From: Thiodiazotropha sp050291245
GTDB lineage: Bacteria > Pseudomonadota > Gammaproteobacteria > Chromatiales > Chromatiaceae
DNA: 64,000 nucleotides
Direction of reading: 5' to 3'
NCBI GenBank assembly: GCA_050291245.1
Contig: JBNKJP010000059.1
Location: 39,780 to 103,779 of the forward strand
Shown here piece after piece: positions 8,490 to 17,764 of the stretch (position 1 is the stretch's first letter; each line of letters begins with the position of its first letter). The notes beneath the pieces were generated by a model. That model did no database searches. It saw only the letters and a program-made list of their open reading frames with translations, and had not been told where the DNA came from. The translations under genes and the position numbers were made by a program.

Positions 8490-9719
8490 TTAATTTTTAA
8501 CTTTTAGAATGGGAGATTTTGGTCTACTTATTTTAATAGAATATGCCAATAACAAGGGGATATTTTCGTAAGCGCTTTGAAGCGTATCTGCATCGCCCAA
8601 AAGGAAATAGAGTTTCATCTGCACGGGATCGAAACTTGCTCCAATCATTAAATTTGTTATTCCATCCCCATCATCATCTTCATGCGGAAGATGTAACTCA
8701 CCATGTTCATAAGGTCTAAGGTCATAGGCATTGACGGAACCATCTAATACATTAACCATTTCCCTGACATCATAAAGCCAATAGTAATTGTAAGTATCTG
8801 TGAGGTCGTTAGGCGCCCAACCTCCACTACCATGTATCTTATAACCTACGCCACTTTCATGCCCGCCACTTGACCCAAAAACGGCATATGTATAGGTACC
8901 TGGGACAATAAAGCCAATATGGGCCTTCGAAAGTTCAGTCCAAATATCATTTTCACCATTTGCATTTGTAGTATCAGGATGTAAAGCATACTTTACTGGA
9001 TAATCTAATAGTTTATTCGTATTTATAATTTCATCTTTTTTGGCATTTATGAGCTCTGTTCCAGCTAAAGAAAACGCACTTGGTCCCATGCTACTTCTAA
9101 GATTAATTGGCTGATTACTTGCATGGCCTGCTATGTGAGTACCCAGTAGTTTATCTTGCCATATTTGTGGTATAGGCGTTATCCATCCCGCAGCGTGATG
9201 TTTGGCATCCAGCTTTAAAAAACCAACAATTTCACTATCGGCCAAGTTAAAACGATTCTGAAAAACCACAGTCGTATCGGTATTGTCGCCCACTGCATCA
9301 TAGTAATGAGCTACATTAGCTACGAGTTTATTTGAGACAATTGACAAACCAGAAATCATGCCGATTCCATCCGGGTTGTCATCATCCACTCTGTCGATAA
9401 CTGTTGCAAAGTTTTGGCTGGCCGTCTCGATAATTTCTATATCGCCAATGTCGCTTACGATTTTAGGTGTCCCGATGGGAAACTCCGCCACCATCTGATG
9501 TTGAGCATGCCCAACCACATAAAACACTCCATTTACTCCATCTACAGCTATAGATCCTTGCGCGTAACCTAATCTGCTCTCACCCTGGCTCCGGTCTGTT
9601 AGGCGAGTTGCTCATTCATATATTAGATTATCAATATCGAATGAGACTAAATCTTCACTATAGACAATGGTTGGAATCGAAAGAGCAAAGAATAATAATA
9701 TTATTTTTTTCAATCTCAT
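8490..9719 (-). pseudogene. Secreted protein of unrecognised family, interrupted by one in-frame TGA
   Basis: The leftward frame opens at 9719 with a clean signal peptide (MRLKKIILLLFALSIPTIVYSE), runs 35 codons, meets TGA at 9614-9612, and continues in the same frame for a further 374 codons to 8490. The open part after the stop is a clear paralogue of the intact protein at 13184-14443. Shared landmarks include HAAGW-(I/T/S)-PIP, IAGHA, (R/H)SMGPS, (D)(I/M)WTE(L/I)S(K/E)AH, GFI-PGT-TY and SGGH--G(V/I)GYKI. A restart at GTG 9527 would lack an export signal, so the product is probably not functional unless the TGA is read through. Function of the family is unknown. Confidence 0.7.
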
Positions 9720-9936
9720 AACCAGTACTCTCTGAGAACGCATATAGATAACAAAACCATTATTTATTATTTGGATTTATGTGTCTTTAATTAGCGCTTG
9801 ATTTTATTCATTGTGTGACTGGTGTTATATTTTCCCGCCCTAAATCCATTATTTCCTTAACTTTAAATATCTCGAGTTAATAAATGACGTATTATGTGAC
9901 CAGCCAGCAGTTCGTGCCATTTAAAGCCTGCGCTCA

Positions 9937-10232
9937 TCAAATAATTATGATGTAAATGAGATGCTCGATAATTTTGAAAGTGGCGGGAACCCATACGATA
10001 TCGCACCTTATGCCTGGGGTCCGATAAATATCGCCTACAGTGACAATGTTAAAGGCAAACTTGTTTCAAAAGTGACTGGCGCCGACTACGACGCAACTAA
10101 AATCTTCTCTATCTGGTTTTGGGCGATACGGATACAGAGCAACTGCCACCCTATAGGGCCCCAATGATTGCAGTTTATCGGTTCATATTGAATCGTCCTA
10201 AGGCACCCGATAATGTAGCCCTACAAATTTAG
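9937..10232 (+). pseudogene. Truncated, frameshifted third paralogue of the same secreted family
   Basis: The frame through 9937-10110 reads NNYDVNEMLDNFESGGNPYDIAPYAWG, which matches the C-terminal part of its neighbours (YDVREM... NAYDLRPYEHG in one, YNINDL... SDIIPYDFG in the other). Near 10110 the frame shifts by one base and resumes as LVLGDTDTEQLPPYR...YRFILNRPKAP, again matching the paralogues' last 50 residues, ending at TAG 10230-10232. The first three quarters of the gene are missing; an in-frame TAA at 9922 marks the limit of similarity. Confidence 0.7.
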
Positions 10233-10463
10233 TCAACCCTAAACTAGCTAATGTGTAGCGAACCGCCGATCTCCCGAGTCAGGGGCTCTTCCTGATTATA
10301 CCGCACGAACAGCAGCACAACTTTAATTCGCATACTAAATACGGCCGAAAAACAGTCATATCTCCTTCATCAAACCGTAGTGCTGTACCTCTAAGTTAAC
10401 CACCCTTCCCCTTCAAGCTGTATACGACGCCACTAAAGTGTACACAGAGATAAAGTGAGTCTT

Positions 10464-12632
10464 ATGATAAATTGTTCGATGAAGCAACATCGCAACAGCC
10501 TGTCTATGGCTATTGCAGTAACTACTACCCTGATGCTTACAGCTTGCGGCAGTGATAACAACAGCAACACTGTAAGCAAGCCGGCCGTACCACAAGGTCT
10601 TGGTTATAGTCAGCACGTTTCCGAACCCGACGCCAACTACCCATTCCCTGTCATTGAAAATGCTGATAACAACGCGGACAGCGCTCTCAAACGAACCCTG
10701 AACGATAACCCTGTGGCTTATGCGTTACGTGGTATCAATTCGGTATGGAAAGGCACTACCGATGCATACCAACAAGCATCCACAGGTGACGGTCCCAATA
10801 CGGAAGACCTGACGGCTGATCCAATTGTTGATGCGGATATCTGGGCAGAAAACATTCAGTATGTAGTCAACGTGACGGCCAACCGTACAGAGGATCAGGC
10901 TATTTTGGCATTCCTGGATGACCGTCGCAGCAAAAACTACAGCGTAATTGATGGTTTCGGCCCACTGACTCAAGCGTGGGTAGACGCCTCTGGCGCCTAT
11001 GTTGAACTGGACGGCATCAAGAAATCCGATGTACTGAACAACGTCAACTACGAACCCGCCAGTAATGATGATTCCAAATATGTGGGCGCCGCGACCGCTT
11101 ATGTGGATGATGATACTTTTACCGACGGCGTGCAACCACTAACCAAGGCGGCGGATCTGGTTTACCTGTTTCGCCAGACTTCTCCTGCCTCTACCAGCGC
11201 CTCAAAATACCTGTTCTCAACGCCACGTCCGTGGCGCATGAATGATACCGGCACCATCGATTTCCTGGGCACCACCGATTACACCTACAGCTGCGTGGAT
11301 GAATCCGGCTCGGAAACACTGAAAAACTACGACACATACACCAGCAGCGTTTCTGTGATACCGGGCCTGATATGCGCCCGTCGCGCACACAGTGCCTCTA
11401 AAGATACTGCGGGTGTTCTCTATACCTCAACCACTGAAAACCGCCGTAAAGATGGTGGCTTTCCAAGCGGCCACACCAACGCCGCTTATCTCGCGGCCAT
11501 AGCTTACGCCTACGCACTGCCTGAGCGTTACACCGAAATGCTGACCCGCGCTTCTCAGCTGGGTGAAGACCGTATCATCGCCGGCATGCACTCTCCGGTT
11601 GATGTGATTGGCGGTCGTATTCACGCTCTGACTGTTGCCGCTTACGCGCTGAATCAGCCGGAAGGTGCTCTGATTGCGGCCGATGCTGTAACAAGCGTTC
11701 AAAACCATTTCGGTTCGCTGTCTGATGAAGCAGACATGAGCCTCTATGAGTATGCGCACCGGACAGTAGCAGATGAAGCGGGTTACACCTATACCGACAA
11801 CGGTATCGAGTATGTCAACGTAGAAGTCTTCGACAACAACATCTATGACGATCACGAAGCTAACAAAGCGCTGTACCGTTCACGGTTGACTTACGGCTTT
11901 GCTCAAAACGCTGAGAATGCCGGCAAAGGCGCTGAAGTCCCTGCGGGCGCAGAAGCTCTGCTGAAATCCCGTCAGCCATACCTGTCTGATGAACAACGTC
12001 GCGCGGTTCTGGCAACCACTGAAGTGGATTCTGGTTACCCGATTTTGGACAACAGCAACGGTTGGGGCCGCATCGACCTGGTGACTGCCGCAGACGGCTA
12101 CGGGGCTTTTGATGGTGACGTAGACATTTACATGAGTGCCAACGACGGTGGCTTTAGCGCACAGGACTGGTGGCGCAATGACATATCCGGCGAAGGTAAG
12201 CTGACCAAGTCCGGCACAGGCACTCTGACCCTGACCGGTGATAACACTTACACTGGCGGCACAGTGCTCAATGAAGGCGTACTGGAAGCCACTTCAAATT
12301 CAGCATTCGGTACAGGCGATCTGTACGTCAGCTCAGGCTCTGCTCTGGTTAACGCCGAAGGCGCTCTAGCGCTTACCAACCTGGTGCTGGAGGGTGCCGG
12401 TATACTGGAAATCAAGGTGGACGGTGACGAAGCCCAGATTACTGCTTCCGGTACAGCTTATATTGATGGCGGTTCTCTGAAATTGATCTTCGATACCGCA
12501 CCAGCCACTGGCACTCAACTCACACTGATTAGTGCAAATAAAGTGGGTGGCGAGTTCACTTCTGTGGATGCCGGTGAGGTGGACGTTACTCTGGAATACA
12601 CCGACGCTACGATCGTAGCAACAGTACACTAA
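10464..12632 (+). CDS. PAP2-family (vanadium-haloperoxidase-type) acid phosphatase lipoprotein with autotransporter-type beta repeat
   Basis: An exported 722-residue protein with a lipobox (MLTAC, Cys about 28), so it is likely a lipoprotein. The three PAP2 phosphatase motifs are complete: KX6RP (KYLFSTPRP), PSGH (GFPSGHTN, about 333-340) and RX5HX3D (DRIIAGMHSPVD), although Asp replaces the usual Ser before the Arg. It should cleave phosphomonoesters or lipid pyrophosphates outside the cytoplasm. From about residue 584 there is an autotransporter-associated beta-strand repeat (TGTLTLTGDNTYTGGT), but no C-terminal barrel, so it is not itself an autotransporter. ATG 10464 follows a GTGAG sequence; GTG 10455 and ATG 10479 are alternatives. 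Copies of an unrelated secreted family flank it on both sides. Confidence 0.85.
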   Translation: MINCSMKQHRNSLSMAIAVTTTLMLTACGSDNNSNTVSKPAVPQGLGYSQHVSEPDANYPFPVIENADNNADSALKRTLNDNPVAYALRGINSVWKGTTDAYQQASTGDGPNTEDLTADPIVDADIWAENIQYVVNVTANRTEDQAILAFLDDRRSKNYSVIDGFGPLTQAWVDASGAYVELDGIKKSDVLNNVNYEPASNDDSKYVGAATAYVDDDTFTDGVQPLTKAADLVYLFRQTSPASTSASKYLFSTPRPWRMNDTGTIDFLGTTDYTYSCVDESGSETLKNYDTYTSSVSVIPGLICARRAHSASKDTAGVLYTSTTENRRKDGGFPSGHTNAAYLAAIAYAYALPERYTEMLTRASQLGEDRIIAGMHSPVDVIGGRIHALTVAAYALNQPEGALIAADAVTSVQNHFGSLSDEADMSLYEYAHRTVADEAGYTYTDNGIEYVNVEVFDNNIYDDHEANKALYRSRLTYGFAQNAENAGKGAEVPAGAEALLKSRQPYLSDEQRRAVLATTEVDSGYPILDNSNGWGRIDLVTAADGYGAFDGDVDIYMSANDGGFSAQDWWRNDISGEGKLTKSGTGTLTLTGDNTYTGGTVLNEGVLEATSNSAFGTGDLYVSSGSALVNAEGALALTNLVLEGAGILEIKVDGDEAQITASGTAYIDGGSLKLIFDTAPATGTQLTLISANKVGGEFTSVDAGEVDVTLEYTDATIVATVH

Positions 12633-12648
12633 CCCTATAATCTGTCGA

Positions 12649-12688
12649 CGTGACCTCCGTTCGATTCCGGATCGAGCGGAGGTCCACG
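12649..12688 (+). terminator. Strong hairpin after the PAP2 lipoprotein gene
   Basis: CGTGACCTCCG and CGGAGGTCCACG pair with one bulge, continued by TCGAT/ATCGA around a short loop, 17 bp after the stop codon. There is no T-run, so termination is inferred from position. Confidence 0.5.
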
Positions 12689-13183
12689 ACAACCTTCCCC
12701 AAATCTCTTTCTGATTTTGCTCGGCGTATTGGATGCTCAGGCAGTCATAAATGCCCTTTCATTCGTAAGCCAACGGTTAGCCCTGCTTGGCTGTTCGGTT
12801 AGCAACAGGGCAGACTGTCTAGTATCAGGCTCCCTGATAATATATGATGAGTGGTGGCATCTTAGGAATTATAGTAATTAACGGTTTGCTGAAACCAACA
12901 GGTTAATATTAGAATTTATTAGTTTTTTGCTCGTTTCAATAGCAGGAACTGTTTGCAGAATATTAACCCAGGCAGTCACGGGGTATGACGATTTCGAGTA
13001 CTTGTAACACTTAACCCGTCATAAACGCCCCACAAGGAAGTTTATTCCTAATATTGCCGGTACTAATTCAAGCATTGTAGTACTTACATTCTTGCGCGGA
13101 ATGAGAACATAACTTGTGTTCATTCTGCAGCCGGGTTAGTCGTAGCTGTTACCTTGGAACGGCTCTTTTGTCTGAGTAGGAAT
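12689..13183. other. 495-bp AT-rich intergenic region
   Basis: No coding frame with convincing composition. A few short palindromes (e.g. around GCCCTGCTTGGC at 12780-12810) and two similar phrases containing GTCATAAA-GCCC (about 12744 and 13017) are visible. It presumably holds the promoter of the following secreted-protein gene, but no clear box is seen. Confidence 0.4.
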
Positions 13184-14443
13184 ATGAATAAAGTAAATAA
13201 ATATCTAATATTTAGTTTTTATAGTCTTCTGATTTCAATCACTGTAACCCCAGCAGAAGCAGAGCCCTCCAGAACGATAACCAAGGATGACATTACATAT
13301 ATTGGAGCATTTCGGTTTGAACCTTTAACAAACGAATATGGAGCGACTGACCGAGCCAAAGGCGGACTGGCACTGTCCGGTGATAGCGAATCACTTTATT
13401 TGGTTGGCAAAAATGGATCGATTGCGGAATATGAAATTCCAGAAATTGTTAATTCCTGGGATATTAACGATCTCAATACCACCGCGCCTGCAACGCAACC
13501 CTTCGCGATGATGTTAGCGGCGTCTAAAACCTCTCAAGCCACCACCCCTGAAGACTTGGATCTAAATTATGTTACCGGCCTGGCGCTCATAAACAATCAG
13601 TTATATATGTACACCGCAATTTATTACGATGGCGGTGTTACTCAAGTTAATACGACTTTTGCAATAGCTGATCCTGGCAACCTGAAAGAATCAACTATAC
13701 GCGGCTATTTTCAGATGGAAGGCAAGGTTCACGCTGCAGGATGGTTCTCACCAATACCAACAGAGTTTCAAAATATGCTCGGTGGTGACTATATCGCCGG
13801 CCATGCCGCCAATTTTCCGATTAATGCACGTCACAGCATGGGGCCAAGCTTATTTGTTTTTAATTCTGAAGATCTTCAATCAGCAGAAGCAAATAGTGTA
13901 GTTAAAACAACACCATTGATCGACTATGATATTAATAACCTTTTGCACGAAGACAGGTTTAATGAAACCTTAAATAATGATATGTGGACAGAAATATCGG
14001 AAGCACATTATGGTTTTATAATTCCTGGCACAGCAACCTATTTAGTAGTAGGAAATAGTGGCGGACATAAAGATGGCATTGGTTATAAGATCACACAAAG
14101 TGATGGGCATTTGTGCGGTGGTTCGTGTGCATATAACGCAGAAGATTATTATAATTATATGTGGTTATACAACATAAATGATCTCAGTTCCGTTTTAAAT
14201 CATGAAAAGCAACCAAGCGACATAATACCGTACGATTTTGGTGAACTTGAAACGAAGTTTATGCAAACTAATGTAAATATACCAAGTAAGGTTTCCGCAG
14301 CCGTATATGATAAAAATAAAAATTTGCTTTATGTGACTTTATACAATGCCGATAGAAATGGGTACGCGTACTATCCACTTTGTTTGGTATATAAAATAGC
14401 ATTGGATCGACCCTCTCCCCCAACCTCAATAAGGATACTCTGA
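13184..14443 (+). CDS. Secreted protein of unrecognised family (intact paralogue)
   Basis: A 419-residue exported protein. The signal peptide starts at ATG 13184 (MNKVNKYLIFSFYSLLIS..., predicted cut after AEA); the TTG ten codons upstream would spoil it. TAGGA just before the ATG serves as ribosome site. After the signal comes DITYIGAFRFEP, a start seen in many uncharacterised secreted proteins, then strand-rich sequence with repeated LYLVG/LYMYT-like strands, which suggests a beta-propeller-type fold (inference). Landmarks include HAAGWFSPIP, YIAGHAANFPIN, HSMGPS and MWTEISEAHYGFIIPGT. One Cys pair (LCGGSCAYN) may form a disulfide. It is the only undamaged member of the three copies at 8.5-14.4 kb. 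Confidence 0.75.
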   Translation: MNKVNKYLIFSFYSLLISITVTPAEAEPSRTITKDDITYIGAFRFEPLTNEYGATDRAKGGLALSGDSESLYLVGKNGSIAEYEIPEIVNSWDINDLNTTAPATQPFAMMLAASKTSQATTPEDLDLNYVTGLALINNQLYMYTAIYYDGGVTQVNTTFAIADPGNLKESTIRGYFQMEGKVHAAGWFSPIPTEFQNMLGGDYIAGHAANFPINARHSMGPSLFVFNSEDLQSAEANSVVKTTPLIDYDINNLLHEDRFNETLNNDMWTEISEAHYGFIIPGTATYLVVGNSGGHKDGIGYKITQSDGHLCGGSCAYNAEDYYNYMWLYNINDLSSVLNHEKQPSDIIPYDFGELETKFMQTNVNIPSKVSAAVYDKNKNLLYVTLYNADRNGYAYYPLCLVYKIALDRPSPPTSIRIL

Positions 14444-14531
14444 TCTTCAACACAAATGTAGACACGAGTATAAGCAGCTATCAATAACGGAGTGCACCGT
14501 GTCCATGAATTAGCATTTAGCACTCCTGTTT

Positions 14532-14655
14532 AAGCAAACATTATCGCCGCACTACGCATCCAGACAGAACCGACGATTTCCCTCGTTATAAACAACAAGG
14601 CGAAATTACTGGTCATACCCTGTTTTCCCCTGTGATTCTTGAAGGGCACTCAACG
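14532..14655 (+). pseudogene. Remnant of a GNAT acetyltransferase gene
   Basis: ANIIAALRIQTEPTISLV (from about 14535) aligns with EANLVDALRDQVQPTISLV of the intact GNAT protein at 6011-6523. After a frameshift near 14605, EITGHTLFSPVILEGHS aligns with EIVGHIMFSPVVLTGHP. A stop codon replaces the Glu before the first segment, and both ends of the gene are gone. Confidence 0.75.
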
Positions 14656-14771
14656 CGATCGAAATGCAATTCGACTCCACGCAATGCCTGTATAATTGTT
14701 TCCATTTGATGATATTCCTAGGTCAGATGACGGCATTCGAGCAAACCGGCCATGATTGACTTCTCAGTTGG

Positions 14772-14933
14772 ATGCTCGCATGCATCAATGGCATTGAAGC
14801 TTGCGGCACGGCGGGCCGGTCATACCCCGGTAACAACGCCCTTACCCCAGATAACAAAAAAAGTTACGATAAAATCGCTGCCATTACGCAGGTAGAGAAT
14901 ACGCTCGATCTTGAGAAAATCCGCAGCATGTAA
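14772..14933 (+). CDS. Small ORF (53 codons), unrecognised; possibly a gene fragment
   Basis: The frame from ATG 14772 reads sensibly to TAA 14931 and ends ...QVENTLDLEKIRSM, with codon composition like that of a real gene. No family was recognised. A similar-looking frame (MIDFSVGCSHASMAL) overlaps its start, which hints that this is the tail of a decayed gene rather than an independent one. Confidence 0.25.
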   Translation: MLACINGIEACGTAGRSYPGNNALTPDNKKSYDKIAAITQVENTLDLEKIRSM

Positions 14934-14943
14934 TAGTAAGCGA

Positions 14944-15756
14944 TCATGAAGGAGGGTTATACGCACCGACGCAGGCCTTAATAAGCACCTTAAGAATCGA
15001 CAAATTTCCCTTTAAACCGCTGATCTTGGTTGGTAGCTCGCCTTTGGGATAGCGCCGAATAGTTGGCAACTCGATACAGTTATAGTTGAGTTTGGGTACC
15101 CTGTATGACAAATATGCCAGCAATTCGTAGGTAAGGAACACATCACGAAAAGGAGCAATCTGCGGATCAAGCAAAATCTTCCTGCTATAGCCCCTAAAGC
15201 CCTGCGTGCTGTCTGTCCATCGAAAACCAGAAAAAAGGCTAAGTATGGGAGCGTGGATAAAGCGGATGGCAAATTTACGTGAAAGTGGCGTATTTTCAGC
15301 TATGCCGCCAGGTATGAAACGTGATGCCTGTACAAAATCTTTCCCTTGCTGCAATGCTTCAATAAAACGCGCAATAGCATCTGGATCATCCTTATCGTTG
15401 CCGTCAATCGTAACGACTCCCTGGTAGTTCTGATCCAGCGCAAACGCGTACGCGCAACGGAGTTGCGCGCTCAACTTACCCGGTCCTGTCTTAATGAGCA
15501 AGCCGCGTACACCTTTTTCCTGCAGGTATTCAGGCGACAATGAACCATCGGTGCTACCTCCATCAATAATAATAATATCGGCAATGCTCGAAATCCGCAA
15601 TGTGGCCATACGATCAAGGAGGCTGGTAATGCGTACCCCCTCATTGATCACGGGTATCACTACGCAATATGCATGCTGTGATCCCAACCAGAGCAGGCGA
15701 TCAAATGACGGTACTTGCCACGTGGCACGTTGCCCCTGATCGATGTAGAAATTCAT
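14944..15756 (-). CDS. Family 2 glycosyltransferase (dolichyl-phosphate-mannose-synthase-like)
   Basis: The last gene of a four-gene operon reading leftward, about 270 residues. GT-A features are clear: VVIPVINEG at the start, IIIDGGSTDGS (nucleotide-binding Asp), TIDGNDKDDPDAI (the metal-binding DxD-like segment) and DSTQGFRGYSRK, which is typical of enzymes charging polyprenyl phosphate. There is no C-terminal membrane anchor, unlike the glycosyltransferase at 62919-63863. Predicted role: transfer of a sugar to a lipid carrier, with the SMR-like neighbour as possible flippase (inference from context). GGATGG precedes ATG 15756; ATG 15765 is an alternative start. Confidence 0.8.
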   Translation of the reverse strand: MNFYIDQGQRATWQVPSFDRLLWLGSQHAYCVVIPVINEGVRITSLLDRMATLRISSIADIIIIDGGSTDGSLSPEYLQEKGVRGLLIKTGPGKLSAQLRCAYAFALDQNYQGVVTIDGNDKDDPDAIARFIEALQQGKDFVQASRFIPGGIAENTPLSRKFAIRFIHAPILSLFSGFRWTDSTQGFRGYSRKILLDPQIAPFRDVFLTYELLAYLSYRVPKLNYNCIELPTIRRYPKGELPTKISGLKGNLSILKVLIKACVGAYNPPS

Positions 15757-15774
15757 ACTTACCATCCAAATAGT

Positions 15775-16131
15775 TCAAGCTATCCGTGCCGTAATCAACA
15801 CTACACCTGCAATCACCAGCAAAATTCCAAAACCAGTGGTCCAGTAGAATGGCTCTTTGAAAAACAAAACCGAAAACAACGCAACTGTCGCTACCGCTCC
15901 AGAAGTTAATACTGGGTGAGCCACATTGAGAGGTAAACGCGAAAGTGCCGCTGCATACAAGAGAAATGCAGATCCATATAGGCCCAGCCCCAACCAAAAT
16001 GGCCAGTTACTTAAAGTACCACTCAGATCGTGCAGTGATGGAAATTGGCGCGGCGGGATCATAGCTATCTTGATTAGCACACTGGCCGAAGCATTTGCAG
16101 TAATCCCAAGCATCAAAATTAGCCACTTCAT
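15775..16131 (-). CDS. SMR/EamA-like four-helix membrane protein (possible lipid-sugar flippase subunit)
   Basis: A 118-residue protein with four hydrophobic helices, starting MKWLILMLGITANASASVLIK and containing the SMR-like patterns LPLNVAHPVLTSGAVATV and FFKEPFYWTTGFGILLVIAGVVLI. Members are either drug/cation exporters (EmrE type) or, as ArnE/ArnF, flippases for undecaprenyl-phosphate sugars. Its place directly before a polyprenyl-type glycosyltransferase favours the second role, by inference. Its ATG overlaps the stop of the preceding gene by 4 nt, so translation is probably coupled. Confidence 0.75.
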   Translation of the reverse strand: MKWLILMLGITANASASVLIKIAMIPPRQFPSLHDLSGTLSNWPFWLGLGLYGSAFLLYAAALSRLPLNVAHPVLTSGAVATVALFSVLFFKEPFYWTTGFGILLVIAGVVLITARIA

Positions 16132-16964
16132 AAATGAATACTGTCGCTATTCAGGCGATAGTGTTGATTAGCTGTACTCAGCGCACGTTCAATCGACACC
16201 AAATGGGGTTCATCATGGGTAGCTACCATTTCAATGGTAACCAGGTGATAAGGTAAATGTTCGGATAATGCCTGCTGCATAGCGAAATGGTCCGTATTGC
16301 CATCACCAAGCGGTAATAGATGAGGCTCACTGACATGTACGTGCCCAATCAATTCTGAGCACATCGATAATACAATAGCGGGATTTTCGCTATTAATAGT
16401 CAGTGCTCCCGTATCAAACTGCATACGGATGGCGGAGTGCGAAACAAGTGTCACAACATGAGCAGTTTCCGAAGTATTTGTCATGAAATTCGCAGCGTAA
16501 CAAGAAGGATTTGGCTCAAGACAAATCATGACCCCATAAGTAGCTGCAACATCACCGGCCCTTCGAAAAAAGGAAGTAGCTACATCGAATACCTCGGAAT
16601 CGCCTATTCCGCTACGATCACGGTTTTTAGGTGATCCAAACACCAGTCGCGGTGCTTCCAATATGGATCCAATCCGGCAGATCGCCTCTAGATGCTGCAG
16701 TAGTAGTGTTTGAGATTTTGATGAGCCAAAAATGTTGAGCCCATTCGTGCCAAACAGTAAGGCTTGCATGCCGGTGATTTCTATACCTCGAACTGCCCAC
16801 CATTGTTTGACTTTGAGAATATCGTCCCGTGTCGCTTCTCTCGGGTTAGAAAAATACTTGCCTGGAGCAATGTCAATGGCATCCACAGAGAAACGTTGTA
16901 GCAACCGGACAACAGATTCATCTTCCGTCACGTCCCAGGCAATATTCGAGATGCCGAGCCTCAT
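16128..16964 (-). CDS. Sugar phosphate isomerase/epimerase-like TIM-barrel protein
   Basis: A 278-residue protein of the xylose-isomerase-like TIM-barrel superfamily. It begins MRLGISNIAW and keeps the typical strand ends: VDAIDIAPGKYF, LVFGSPKNRDRSG, MICLEPNP (metal-binding Glu), MQFDTGAL (Asp) and IGHVHVSEPHL (His/His). Such residues bind a divalent metal for aldose-ketose or C-epimer interconversion. The substrate is unknown; the setting points to a sugar made for a surface glycan. It overlaps its neighbours by 4 nt at both ends (ATGA junctions). Confidence 0.8.
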   Translation of the reverse strand: MRLGISNIAWDVTEDESVVRLLQRFSVDAIDIAPGKYFSNPREATRDDILKVKQWWAVRGIEITGMQALLFGTNGLNIFGSSKSQTLLLQHLEAICRIGSILEAPRLVFGSPKNRDRSGIGDSEVFDVATSFFRRAGDVAATYGVMICLEPNPSCYAANFMTNTSETAHVVTLVSHSAIRMQFDTGALTINSENPAIVLSMCSELIGHVHVSEPHLLPLGDGNTDHFAMQQALSEHLPYHLVTIEMVATHDEPHLVSIERALSTANQHYRLNSDSIHL

Positions 16965-17764
16965 ACGATTGCTTCATCTTTGGCTAATGAGACTTTAGGC
17001 TCAGTCTGAGCATAGGCACGAACTGCCTGAATGGTTTCGCGTTGACTGTACTGATAAAATCCCTCCCCCCCAAACATAGTTGCATGGCATGTACGCATGT
17101 CATAGGCTGGCGGGTCGTTGGCACTGGTATTCTTGAAGTGTTTGCCGAATCCATACTTCGAAACCTCAGCAACGCTAATTGGCTCAGCAGTAAGATGCAC
17201 AAGTTTTAACTCTGCTTTCAACGCAATTTGAATATCCCACCATAGGTTAACCATTGGATAAAACTGAAAAATGGCTCGCTTATCTAGGGCCTGCAAGTTA
17301 TTCTCATTCAAAAGATCATAAATTACGTTCTTACGCAAACCTGTCCCAACAAGACCAGGAAGCCTAACAATTAAGTAGTCGGAAAAATGACTCTTGACAA
17401 ATTTTTCCAGCATAAGTCTATGGAGACCATAGGGATGAAGGCCTTCCTCATTAACTGGGGAGAATTCGTTTACATCCACAGGTTTCTTGAAAACATCTAC
17501 AGTGCTTATCAAAATGAAAGTATTACAACTTATCGTTTTAAGGTAGGAAATTAGCGTATCAATATTTTTTTGATCAGCCAGGGGTTCACGATTGGCGATC
17601 CATTTTTGTGCTGGGGCAGCCGCGCATACTACGTTATCATAATCAGAACAAGAGATTTTGCCAACATTCTTTCTGTTAAACAAATACTTGAAATTGCTCT
17701 GTCTAAGTAGTGTTCCACCTACAAAACCTGAGTGCCCAATTAGTGCGTTGCCAAGATCTTTCAT
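16961..17764 (-). CDS. NAD-dependent epimerase/dehydratase-like (SDR) protein
   Basis: The first gene of the four-gene operon, 267 residues. It has the Rossmann start ALIGHSGFVGGTLL and the strand LISTVDVF that carries the catalytic Ser/Thr in extended SDR enzymes. The Tyr-x-x-x-Lys pair appears as YGLHR (about residue 123), so Arg sits where Lys is expected; it may be a reductase with altered chemistry or a non-catalytic relative. The downstream PGLVGTGLRKNVIYDLL segment is typical of sugar-nucleotide reductases. A GAGGGAG sequence lies about 12 nt before the ATG. Composition is AT-richer than that of the core genes. Confidence 0.75.
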   Translation of the reverse strand: MKDLGNALIGHSGFVGGTLLRQSNFKYLFNRKNVGKISCSDYDNVVCAAAPAQKWIANREPLADQKNIDTLISYLKTISCNTFILISTVDVFKKPVDVNEFSPVNEEGLHPYGLHRLMLEKFVKSHFSDYLIVRLPGLVGTGLRKNVIYDLLNENNLQALDKRAIFQFYPMVNLWWDIQIALKAELKLVHLTAEPISVAEVSKYGFGKHFKNTSANDPPAYDMRTCHATMFGGEGFYQYSQRETIQAVRAYAQTEPKVSLAKDEAIV

